A DNA stretch of 64,000 bases from Dermatemys mawii (lineage: Eukaryota > Chordata > Testudines > Dermatemydidae). Within the stretch, counting starts at the first letter, position 1. Each line of letters begins with the position of its first letter. Both the position numbers and the translations under genes were made by a program. The DNA is taken from contig ML677326.1 in NCBI GenBank assembly GCA_007922305.1, forward strand, positions 52,960,453 through 53,024,452, read 5' to 3'. The notes beneath the pieces are model-generated. The model did no database searches. It was given only the letters and a program-made list of their open reading frames with translations, and was not told the DNA's origin. Below are positions 33,501 to 44,061 of the stretch, in pieces.

Positions 33501-34386
33501 GAAGGCAGTTTGTTCCCTCTCACTCTCCCTCCTTTTCTGGATGTTTTATTAAAGCAATGCTGCTCCTCATCCTCAAGGTGATCTTGGATCCTCCTATAAA
33601 GCCCATCCATTCTCCATCCACAAAAAAGTGTCACATTTCATGGGAGGAGGTCACTGCTATATTTTCTGCAGGTTCTTTTGCTGCTCAGTCTTCTAGATCT
33701 GCAAAGTCTTCAGTGGTTGGTGAAGCAGCAGAAAGAGATGCTGAAATGTTCCCTCCATCACCTGCCCTCACACCAAGAGCAGCCTCTTATTCTCCCTCCT
33801 TTCATTCTTTTTTGATGTCAGAGTTTGCTTTTGTTATTTTGCTCCTGAGTACCCTAAAGTGTTGCAGGGATGCCTGCTCCTGTCATTCTACAGGCAAGGG
33901 TTCAGCTAATGGTTCAACCTCCATGAACAAGCATGTGTTACCTCCACTGCTTGATCCTGTATCTATGTTTTGTTTCTCTTCCCACTCAGTACCCTTGAGG
34001 GACTTCTGTCATCCCCCTCCCTACAGCTTATAATTGTGCATCTAGGTCTCTCCAGCTCCTCTGTGCTGGTCTCCTCTTTATCTTGCCCCAGTGGGAACAC
34101 TGTATAGCTCTTTTCTACTTCCAACCACTATTCTAGGTGTTTCCATCTAAACTTCCCTTTGACCACCAGGGGCACCTCTGCCATTAGAATTTATTGTGCC
34201 CATGTACACATTTGATTTTGACTGTACCGCTGGGGACTATCCAGTGGGGCTTCGCTAGATTAACAAACAGGCTGGAGACATCTCCATTAAGCCCTCTGGT
34301 ACCTTCCACTTACCATCGCCGAGAGGATAGGAGCTTTGTTCCTTTTTCCTCTTGCCTAAGAGTCCTGGTCCAGCCACAGCAATTCT

Positions 34387-34427
34387 GCAAACCTGCACGT
34401 GTCTTTCATGGCCACATTGGAAACACA
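34387..34427 (-). pseudogene. Gag zinc-knuckle remnant
   Basis: The minus strand encodes CFQCGHERHVQVC, a CX2CX4HX3C pattern, one residue short of the usual CX2CX4HX4C nucleic-acid-binding knuckle of Gag. It lies downstream of the SCAN-like stretch, as expected for Gag. The short spacing suggests a lost codon. Confidence 0.5.
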
Positions 34428-34558
34428 CAGTGGCCAGAGCACCTGTCAGCGTTCTTTAGGATCATCCCCTCTGCCTCTCAATGTCCTTTCCCAGCTAGAG
34501 TCCCTAGTTTAGTTCCCCAGAGCTAATCCCTTAAACTGCTGTCCCAGTCTGGGACCAT

Positions 34559-34770
34559 CCAACTCTGCAAACTCCTCTGTTAGTTTAACTGTGGCCTCCA
34601 GATTAACAGGCTGGTCTTGCCTGACCTATACTTGGGTATTTTCAGGGAGACTCTGAAGAAATTATTCCAAGATCACAGAATCCATAACCTCCCCCACAGT
34701 TTGTGTATCTGGCCGTAGCCAATACACGCCCAGTCTGTTAATTTCCTGTATAATCCTCCAGTCCATCTTG
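34559..34770 (-). pseudogene. Gag SCAN-like region remnant
   Basis: One minus-strand frame reads LGVYWLRPDTQTVGEVMDSV, then after an in-frame stop FLQSLPENTQV, after a second stop VRQDQPVNLEATVKLTEEF. The pattern WLRP...T..EV...V..E.FL..LP......V....P......V.L.E.F is the core of the SCAN domain and of the related capsid region of Gmr1-like Gypsy Gag. Both stops fit single base changes of ordinary codons. The match is by eye to the family pattern. Confidence 0.55.
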
Positions 34771-35279
34771 CAGCTCTATATTTGAAGCAGTATTTTAAAG
34801 TGAACAGGCCAGCCTGGTCCCAGACCGCAGCCATAACCATGTCAAAACATGCTCATCATTGAGAGCCATATATTCTACCTGTACATGGTTAAATAGGGTG
34901 CCAGCTAAAAGATCCACATTGTTCTGTCCTAACTGGTTCCACTGCCAGTCTTTTGAAAGTAACCAAAGACAACATGGCTGTCCGCAGGTCCCCACTTAGT
35001 ATGTCTTATCACTTGTGCCTGGTTTCTGTTTCCCATCGCAGGACCTTCCAAACTTTGCAGGAGTTGTTGCTGTGCCCGGGCTTCCTTCTTTATAAATTCC
35101 TGCAGGCTCTTTTGCTGCTCAACCTTCTAAGCATGCAAAGACTATTCTCTGCATGGTGGGATTGTGGATGGTCTGCAGGGTCTTCAGCATCTCTTGCTAC
35201 TGCTCCACCAACCACTTGGACTGCGAAACTACTTCTCCATTCACATGGATACAGGTGAGATTCCAGCCAAGCCCCCAGG

Positions 35280-35761
35280 TAAGACAGGGGCTCAGCTACC
35301 ATGCCTCTTCTTTGATCACAGATCGCTCCGAGACCTTCTTCCCGTAAACATTAGCATGTACTTTATTTACAGCATCTCAATCCCACCACCAATACATATC
35401 AGTGCAGCTGCGCCTTTGCACTCTTCTCTAGCTTTCTGCCGTGTGTGTGTATAGAGGTCAGGGGTTGAGACATCTCTACACCGAGAGCTCCCTTTATCAG
35501 GTTGTCCTAGTCCATCCATCTGTCCTACCTCCCTCGTGCTCCCTCCTTTCCTCCTTAAGCACTCCCTTCCTTCGCTCTTTTTAAAACCATTTGCCTGATA
35601 ATGGGCTAATTAGCTCATTACCTTCCTAGCCTCCATCTGGCCTAGGAGTCAGGCACACCCCAGGCCAATTAGACCTTCTCTAGGGAATCTAATTGATGCT
35701 GAGATTGAACAAAGTGCTGGCTCAAGATCCATCTCTTATCACTCAGTCACGTATCGTTACA
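35280..35761 (-). repeat. 5' LTR of the Gypsy element
   Basis: On the minus strand it starts TGTAACGATACGTGACTG and runs to about CCCCTGTCTTA. It contains TTTTAAAAAGAGC (possible TATA region, about 35576-35588) and AATAAAG (complement of TTTATT near 35361). Gag-like sequence begins about 70 bp beyond its end. No matching target duplication was found next to it. Confidence 0.65.
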
Positions 35762-35944
35762 TGTTCAAATCAAAACTAACTTTCCAACTCCAATTGCAGC
35801 ACACTTATTGGAAAGCTGTAAATAAAGACAGAAGCTCTTCATTTCTGTCATTTATATTTCACAGGCAGCAGTTTTGGATAGTATCCATAAACAGCTAAGA
35901 AAAAGAATTAAATTATAACAAAAGATGGGCAAGTACTCCCTCAG

Positions 35945-37330
35945 TCAAGGGAGCATATAGGATTACCATTTTTGCCTCTGGATGTTTTCCTGGCCCACTA
36001 GCCTTAATCTCATCCAAACACTGGCAAAGCTAAATGACACACTCATTGCTCAGGTCTAAAGAGAGACCCACTGCAGAAGTAAGTACCATCAACATATTGA
36101 TGGCACTCAGCTCAAACTGCCTCTTCTATCCCTTCTAGTGTCACATCTGCACTGAGAAGACTTGACCTATCAAGAAAGCTCTTGAGCGACACCTTACCTC
36201 TACCATCTCAGAGAAAAACGTAGTCCACAGCATCAGCATTGTCTCAGAGCCAACAGTATGACAAGTCTCAACATTCAATAGTCTTCCCTAAGAAAATTAG
36301 AGACCAGGCAAAATACTGGCAACACTGATACTTTCAAGTGTTTATCTAATAATCAATCCAGTTTTATCCCTACTAGATTTTAACAGCTACACAAGACATC
36401 TTTTCCGAGTCCGGATTACAAGTCATAGCCAAGAAGTCCTGCAGAACTTCCAGAACCTCTGATCAAAACTGGCTGAGAAGAGGTTGCACTGGTTCCCCAA
36501 CACAGCTTTGTTACCATGCAAGCAGTTAAAATATTCAGAGTCTAAATCAAGCCTATTCACAGAATACAAAAATCAAATCCTTCAGCAAAAAAATGTACGG
36601 CTTTGTATCTAGTCGGTTTCCAGAGATGAACAATCAGAGCCTTGCAGATGCTCCTCTGATGGCAGTGAAGATTTTCTTCATTTCTATCACAGCCACAGCA
36701 TAACATTTGAAGTTTAAGCCAGGAGTGATAAAATTAACAATGCATTTGCTGCCACTAGCACTAGCCTTCTCCCTTCACACTCTATCCACTGAGAGTCACC
36801 ATCATAAAATATGGTAGCCTGAGAGAATGGCAAAGGAGGAAAGGCCATTACAAGTGAACATGCGCGACTGTCAAGGATATAAAATGATTATTGGGTGCTG
36901 GTTATCTGGTCTGTAAAGTCATCAGAAGAATGGTATGCTGGTTGAATAGCAGTATCTTTCAGAGTTCTGAAATCCAGCTGGGTAGACTAACAACAGAGGT
37001 CCCCTGTCTCACGGAGAGCCAGACCTCATACCGAATGAGAGTCAGCCCACAAGAAGGGTGTAATCCTCACTGCTAATCCTGGCCCCAAAAATAAAATCCC
37101 CACTATGGCTACCTACAGAAATCACCTGGGGCAGTCATCTGGTTTCCAAGATTGTCACTATAGAGGACTCATCATCCATTTGGATGTTAAAATAACCCAG
37201 GACAGCATGTCTTGATGACTAACTCTGGCTAAATTAACATTCAGACAGCTCAGCCAATGCCAGACGTACTTGGGTAACCTATATACACCACTACTACTTC
37301 TATTTTAACTCATCAGGTTAACCAAAGATA
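35945..37330 (-). mobile_element. L3/CR1-group LINE remnant (endonuclease and RT), minus strand
   Basis: The minus strand reads VLGYFNIQMDD at 37201-37171, matching the LxLGDFNIHxDD block of the APE-type endonuclease of L2/L3/CR1 LINEs, with the catalytic D of GDFN changed to Y. About 1.1 kb further it reads HQYVDGT at 36104-36084, a degenerate HQYADDT reverse transcriptase box, and then WMRLRL near 36020, like the segment after that box. Order and spacing fit one LINE of about 1.4 kb surviving length. No long frame is left, so the call depends on these landmarks. Confidence 0.6.
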
Positions 37331-37439
37331 CAAGTTAAATGGTTGTATCGTTAAGTTAAATTTTGGAGTGGAAGACACTACATATTTGAACAGGTTTAAG
37401 ATTAGCAGTCGTGTTATTTACAGGTACGGACTAAGATGA

Positions 37440-37592
37440 GGAAGATTTTGTAGCACCTTAGAGACTAACCAGTTTATTTCAGCATAAGCTTTCGTAGGCT
37501 ATAGCCCTCTTCATTGGATGAAGTGGGCTATAGCCCACGAAAGCTTATGCTGAAATAAACTGGTTAGTCTCTAAGGTGCTACAGAATCTTCC
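37440..37592. mobile_element. 153-bp near-perfect palindrome made of two inverted PLE tails
   Basis: The left arm runs GGAAGATTTTGTAGCACC, TTAGAGACTAACCAG, TTTATTTCAGCATAAGC, TTTCGTAGGCTATAGCCC. It is the reverse complement of the right arm ending GCTACAGAATCTTCC, with about three mismatches over roughly 75 bases. The centre is CTTCAT TGG ATGAAG at about 37509-37523. The right arm contains the same GATGAAGTGGGC...GCCCACGAAAGCTTATGC block found in the PLE tails at 11450, 24635 and 30840, in a variant with TGAAATAAACTGG. No coding sequence is present. It looks like a minimal PLE insertion with head-to-head tails. Confidence 0.85.
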
Positions 37593-38570
37593 TAGTCTTA
37601 TTTAGATATTTAAAGGACAAATTCTACTAACAGAAATATATTCCCTCTCAGAGGATCCACAGGATCACCTTGAACAACATCCATCTAGAGATGACTGATC
37701 TATTAAGACCCCTGCAGTATCATACAGCCTACAGTTATTTTACTTTTCTAAATGGCAATAATTCAGCATCATAAAAAAACAAGACTTTACTGCAATACAT
37801 CACTTAGAATAAAATACATTAATAATCTCTACCTACCTTTACTGTCTGTAGGGCATACATTTTATTATTACACCTTGACAAAATTAATAAGGGATGGGAC
37901 ATTAGTGAGTTGTATTTTTGGTGATATCAACAGTTCAGAGATACTTAATGTCTCTCTTTTTTATAGAAAGCTGCTATTCTTTAAAGTTACAGTATAATTC
38001 TTACCCAAACAGCAATCTTCTTCTGTCTTTCTCATAAATATGTACACTCATTTTAAACACACTGTGATAAAACAAATGCATCCTTAGTTATTGTTCTTTC
38101 TAGAGGTATCAGGAAATGGCTTATCACCTCTAGGGTACATTGTAATTAGCTGTATTTCACAAACTGGACTGTACTCCAGATACTCCTCAAAGGGTTTGTT
38201 ATATTAGTAAATAAAATTCAAGTTTGTACTCAAAGATTATTCCTGATTAGTGATTCTTTTCTTATGTGTAACTGTTATGGAAATGGTAATTTGTTAAGTA
38301 AACCAGCAAATCCTGAGCTGGTTTAACTGCTTTATTTATGTGTGAGTAAAAAGGAAGGAAACTAAATCTTATACCCAACCTTCACTTTGAAAAATAATGT
38401 ATTATAGTAGTATTATGTATTGTAAAACTCTGCTAGCTTCCAGTGAAATAATATATTTGCACTAGAAAAAACAAAGGAACTCAACCTTCACAAAGTGGAA
38501 ATATTCTTTATGGCACTTGTGATATATATCACTTGGTAGAAGGCTAGATTTAATGCAACTTTGTATTTAG
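37593..38570. other. Gene-free AT-rich stretch
   Basis: The frame at 37752-37997 has no family features. No repeat was recognised. Confidence 0.45.
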
Positions 38571-38662
38571 TTGGATGATTTAGTTGGGGTTGGTCCTGCT
38601 TTGAGCAGGAGATTGGACTAGATGACCTCCTGAGGTCCCTTCCAACCTTGCTATTCTATGAT
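38571..38662 (+). mobile_element. Turtle CryI-type SINE, headless 3' part
   Basis: GATGATTTAGTTGGGGTTGG, TCCTGCTTTGAGCAGGAGAT and GACCTCCTGAGGTCCCTTCC, ending in CTATTCTATGAT, match the tRNA-unrelated region and CR1-like tail of the full SINE at 47087. The tRNA-derived head is missing. Confidence 0.85.
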
Positions 38663-38879
38663 CTGTTTGGCTATGGGGAAAAATAACCTAGGGGAGCTTT
38701 TTTTAAACACAAAAAAAACCACATACAAGCCATACAGTAAGCTAAAATTTGATCTTTTTAGCTCATTTATTCAGTGTAATGTGACTCTAAAGCTAATAAA
38801 AGTTCATACACACTGCATTATATTCATGCTTAACCAAGATAAATAAATAGCCACCTCACTCTTTCATATCTGCTGATAA

Positions 38880-38957
38880 AAAACACTCTATAAGTGTTTA
38901 CAAAAGGGAGGTCAGTATCATTAACCAACCCATTCTACAGATAGGGAATTATAGTGT
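38880..38957 (+). repeat. MIR/CORE-SINE-like fragment
   Basis: CAACCCATTCTACAGATAGG followed by GAATTATAG resembles the TTTTACAGATGGGGAAACTGAG core of the MIR-like repeat. Only about 80 bp are recognisable. Confidence 0.4.
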
Positions 38958-39166
38958 TATAGATTACGGTATTGTTTGCTTATCACAGGTTTTTACAGTT
39001 TAGTTTTGCCTAACATCATTTTATGCAAAAGAAATCTATCACAAATGTGCACAGTTTATGAGAACACACAAAAAAATGTAGAGAGATGACATGTGTGTGA
39101 TCCCCTAATATATATGGTCATCATTTTCAGAAGTGACTACTATATTGGGATATGAAACTTGACACT

Positions 39167-39386
39167 AGAGCTGGGTGGGAAACAGGCAATAAATTTCTTC
39201 AAATAGGAAAAGTAAGATTTTTGGAAAAAAAAAATCCCTTCTCATTTTGACAATTACAATTCTCCCTCCCCCTCAATTTTTTCCCCAGGACTGACTCTTT
39301 CCTTGAAAAGGATTCAATGTAGAAAAAAAATCAGTATTATTTTTTAAATAGAAAAACATTTTGTCGAAAAGATCCCACACAGCTCT
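39167..39386. mobile_element. MITE-like element with GAGCTGGG terminal inverted repeats
   Basis: The left end AGAGCTGGGTGGGA (39167-39180) and right end TCCCACACAGCTCT (39373-39386) are complementary with about two mismatches, 220 bp apart. The interior is A/T-rich with GAAAAACATTTTGTCG-like motifs. The family, with TIRs like AGAGCTGGTCGGGAAA, is common in turtles as I recall. It has no coding capacity. Confidence 0.6.
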
Positions 39387-42300
39387 ACCCAAGACACACT
39401 TCCTTCTGGGGGAAAAGAGGATGAGAGAACTACCACCACATGGCGGGCATACAGTTACATTGAGTGCCTTCCAGGAGTGCATTAGGCAGATAGTGTGGTG
39501 ATGAGCATGGCACAAGAAGCTGAATAGAATAGACTAGACACCCTAGTGACCTTATTTGCAGAGGTGCTGAGTATGCACAGCTCTCATTGACTTCATTGGG
39601 GGCTGCCAGTGCTCCGCACTTCCTAAACTTAGGCATTGGGTGTCTAAACTTGGACACCCAAAAAATTCAAGGCACTTAGAATTTATGACAATTCTGAAAA
39701 GGTGTTTATATCCCCCCGTGCCATGTACAATACATTTGCCATCCTAAAATGTCAAAGACTACAATGATTTCACATTCTACACCTTTCTTTGATCAAAAAA
39801 CCCCAAAGTGAGCAATAATAATTGCATGTTTGTGAAACTAGCTCACGTCTGAAAGCTCCATGATGTGTCAAGGGAAATCTTTGTTCACACAATCATCTCT
39901 TAAAAGCTTCCTGCCAATATTTGAGCAGGTTCCTACAGAAAGATTTAGGTCACCTCAGGAAACAAAACAGATTTAAATGTTTCCACATTAAGAATGGACG
40001 AGTGCAGAAAGTCAAACAGATGGCTATGGGATATATTTCCAAAGTGTGTAATACACACACTACCTACATATCAGCCAGAATAAATGGCAAAATAATGGAA
40101 AAAATCCCCTTTTTGCTCTCTGCAAATGTGTATGGTTTCATAGGCTGAAACATTAGAATATTTCTTCTGCTCAGCTGTCTCAATCCAGGAAATCTATACA
40201 GGGATGAGCTTGGTTACCAGCATGCAGCAGATTTATGCTCCCCACAGTTCTCCTGCCGCCATACAGAAGGGTGTACTGGGGACAAAAAGACACAGCCAAT
40301 GGATTCTTTACATAGCCTATGAGCAGCAAAAGAAATCATGCATCAGCTTAACTGCTATACCACAACCTGAAGAGGAAACATGACGAAGAACCAGATTCAG
40401 AAGCTAGGATATGAGCCTCATTGCACCTCTCAAATGGTATAAAATGTCCATACAAATGCCCAGCAGAGAATTCTCCTGTTAGGAGGAGGAAATCCCTGCT
40501 GGTGAATCTGCCCTTCCACTTGGCCCTGAGTCTCTGCCTCTTCCTCAGTGTGTTTAGGGTGGGGAAGGGAAAGCAGCATGGTGAATCTCTGTTCTGATAC
40601 AGCAATCCCAAGGACCCTAAGCCAGTAGTATAACAAAGTTACTTGGCAGCCACTTTAAGTTGGGCTGGTCAAAGCTAAGGGAGCAAATAAGGTTGCGGGA
40701 TATGGTTAAAGCCTACACAATTTTATAGACATTTTGATATACATGCAGAAAAGTGGCCCTTGTATGGGTGCACACCATCTCTTACATTCTATTGAGGTTG
40801 TGCCAGAAATCTCATGGAAGAATTGTGTGGCATTTCTTTGAAACTAGTCAGTCCAGTTTCAAAATTATATAGTATTATAGACATTATATAAATTAAGTGA
40901 CACCAGTAGCTAATCAAAATTATAATGTAAATAGGCAATTCTCATTTTCCAATTGTGATCCCAAAGTACTTTAATCTAGACGATATTCAACCGTTGTAAG
41001 TGTTTGCTAATAGGCTTGGAGTTAATGTTAGCAGCAGTAGTGTTTTTAATGCCTAGAAATACCTCAGCTGTGGAGGCCTGTAAAGAAGGTATGGACTACT
41101 GGTCAGCAGGAGGGGGCATTTTACTAATACACTCACATTTTCCCATCCTGAATTTCACCACTCATTATTTTGTCTGGCTGAAATGTTTTTAGCACCCAGC
41201 TAAAAAAATCTTAATCAGATAAATGGCTTACAGTGAGCAAATCTAAATCTTATTGGCTGAATTCACTTGATGAATTAAACAGATAAATGAAAGGGAACAA
41301 CAGAGCATTACAGATTGGGGAAAGAAGGTAACTGAATGCTAAAAGCACAACAATGAGCTCCAAACCTTGATGAGCTTACAACTGTGGTCACCTGCCCCAA
41401 TAGACCAAAGTTTGTTATATTGTTTTTTAAAAACTGACCCAAAATAAATTGTGGAAGCATGTTGGTAATCCAGACATCTGAGACAGAAGACTGATCATGA
41501 AATGCAGTTTAAGATCCACGTATGTCACTGATTTAGTGTGCTCACCCCTAGAAGGGGAGAGCACCCAGAGAACACCACAGTCCCTGGCCCATCAAGCTTT
41601 TTTATATGGACAGTGCTCAGATAGCATGACGACAGATTAGACAGGTAGCATTATCTTAAATGGATTAAGATTGATCATTTTTGCAGAAGAAGCTTGATTT
41701 GATGAAGGATCTTAAAGACAACTGATTGTGTTGTGCCCAAGGAGCAGAGGAGTTCCAGGCATAAAGGAAAAGCATGGAAAAAAGCCATGAAAATAAGCAG
41801 GAAAAGGACGTAAGAGGTTTTAGCAGAATAAAATGATTGAGGTGGCTAAGTAGGAATAACTGAAATCAGAGTTCTTTGGTAAGAGAATAAACTGAACCAA
41901 AGTAGAGGAACAGCAGCACCTTCCTCAATGAGGTGAAGGAAAAAGATGCTGAAATACTTTCCCCACAACTTCATTCCTTGTGTTCAAAGCCCATTGATGA
42001 TTCACAACATCCAATGGTCAATAATTTTAAAATAATTCATGTATTGAGGGACCATTAAGTTGTCATCCACTGCCATATGGAATATTTAACAGAATTACTC
42101 TTTCAAAAGTAGTTTCACACCTATGAATTAATCATTGCTTTACTTATGGTTACCACCAAATTTCTTTGCCGTCCATAATACATTGAACATTACAGCAATT
42201 TCCACATGGCCATATACGGTACCTTTTTTCCTATGGCTTGCTTTCATCCTTAAGGACAGCAAGCACTATCACTGTGATAAGGCAATACATTGATACCATG

Positions 42301-43654
42301 TGCCCTGTATGATGGCTTAATATATGAAATGAACATTGACAGTTATCTAAAATATCAGCAAACGATGGTTTCATGGTTCTTTGGGAGATGGACAGCAGTT
42401 TTAAAATGAATAGTCTAAGGTATGTGTTATGCCCTTACCCTGCAAGAATTGCACAAATACTTGAGTGTCCATAATGAAAGGGTTCCAAGTCAGGGATTAA
42501 AAGAACCAAAATCAAATACTAGGCATTATTTTCATAAACAATGAGATTTTTTCAGTCCTTGAAAATTGAAATTGTTTAACAGCATGTGTAAAGGTAGTCA
42601 AAGAAAACACTGCTGTATTTAGGATAACAATCACTGGCTATAAAACTTAAGTAAAATATCTAAGATGAGACAACAAGTTAGTTAATGAAAACAAGAACAT
42701 GGCTACCAAACAGAATTTTCACTAGTCTGGAACACAAATTTTTTCATTGCACCAAAGAAAAATGTTCAATTCTACTAAAAGCACACATGAAGTTCAATAG
42801 ATTGCAGAAACAGGAGCTTGTGGCTGGAAGAGTGGGAAATAAATGGTATCCTATCGCAACTGTTTTTATAAAAAGAAGATGCAGCCTAATGCCAAATTCA
42901 TAATACTTGAAAGACTCCTATAAAAATATTTGACAATGATAAAAATTCCAAGTAACAAATTAACTGCCTGACAGCAGACACCTGTTTAATTTCAGTTTGT
43001 GACAAATACATACAACTGTTAACTGGATAACTAGATTTTTAATACTAACATTACTGTAGGCTGTAATATATGTATAGTATAGTAAACAATATAGATGCTT
43101 TAATAGGAGACAAATATTTATATTAATACTGTGGATTATACATTCCTAATATAATTAAGGACTGCTGCTAAGAAAGACAATGTTGCATGTATGGTTAATT
43201 TGTAGCTGTGCAGTCAGGATGGAATTCAGCCCAGTTCAGAAGGCCAGCATGAAGTCTATGTACCACTCAAGTCCCACTTAAACATTTAAAATTATTTTGA
43301 AGTAAATAAGGCATGGATTCACATACACTGTCCTAGAAAATTCTGTTTATATGTTTCCAAGGCTGTAGAAAAAGTGTAACATATTGAAATATTTGAAAAA
43401 TAGTACATTTTCATGTAATTAAGGAGTGCATTTAATACATATACAAAATATATTTTAATTGGATATAGTTTATAAAGTGCTTTCAGGGGCTTCTTAAACA
43501 TATTATGTAGATATGTAAATTAATACCTCAATCAGATCAGAGTACCTTACATCTCAGGATGAAGCACCAGCTGGTGGTGGCACAACTCCAACTTGCTATA
43601 CTTGTAGAAATCTCTCAATGATTTCATTGTAAAATTTGTATTAAAGGAAGGGAG
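39387..43654. other. Gene-free stretch
   Basis: About 4.3 kb has no recognisable gene. 39560-39670 holds a degraded GGTGCTGAG palindromic repeat. Several frames (39430-39657, 40348-40611, 40430-40636, 41004-41192, 42685-42903) have no domain features, and the first three overlap other frames. Confidence 0.45.
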
Positions 43655-44061
43655 TTGCAGGGTTACAATGTTTTTTGGGGTGGAGGAGTCACAGTCTTGC
43701 CACGCTTACTTCTCCGCTGCCTTCAGCATTAGGAAACCGGAGAGCAGTGGCTGGGTGCAATACCAGGCTATCCTTCCTTCTGTGCAGCTGCCGACGGTGG
43801 CTCTGCCTTCAGAGCAGGCTCCCATTCAGCCACTGCTGCTCTCCAGCTGCCTACCTTGGATACCAGCAGCAGTGCAGAAGTAATGATAGCAATACTCTAA
43901 TCCACCCCTCCCCAACTCCTTTTCTGGTCAGGAGCCCTACAATTACAACACTGTGAAATTGCACATTTAGATACCTGAAATCATGAAATTTACAATTTTT
44001 AACATCCCGTGACCATGAAATTGACCTAACTGGACTGTGAATTTTGTAGGGCTCTACCTAT
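43655..44061. mobile_element. Nonautonomous DNA-transposon-like repeat with TAGGGCTCTACC end
   Basis: The right part has GTGAAATTGCAC, CATGAAATTTACAATTTT, CGTGACCATGAAATTGACC and ends TTTTGTAGGGCTCTACC (to 44061). These match the end of a turtle repeat whose TIR, as I recall, is TAGGGCCCTACC. The left part (43690-43880) is GC-rich, with inverted segments around CCTTCAGAGCAGGCTCCC and CAGCAGCAGTGCAGAAGTAA, typical of its interior. The left TIR was not found. Confidence 0.45.

Larger units (their letters stand above)
33089..35761 (-). mobile_element. Decayed Ty3/Gypsy LTR element with gag only, minus strand
   Basis: Two related sequences in the same orientation bracket 1.8 kb: 35280-35761 (5' LTR on the minus strand) and 33089-33482 (3' LTR). 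A purine-rich TTGGGGGA stands directly before the TG of the 3' LTR, as a polypurine tract should. Between them the minus strand carries a gag-like sequence with a SCAN-like stretch and a zinc-knuckle-like motif, and I see no protease, RT or integrase. The LTRs have diverged strongly, so the insertion is old. The combination suggests the Gmr1-like Gypsy group, from which vertebrate SCAN domains are thought to derive. A segment near 33660-33740 repeats part of 35090-35210, so there is also an internal duplication or a second fragment. Confidence 0.62.

Noticed and set aside
33470..34033. Plus-strand open frame of 187 codons
   Set aside because: It lies antisense to the Gypsy element and is rich in Ser and Pro. 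It starts at the LTR edge and shows no family pattern.
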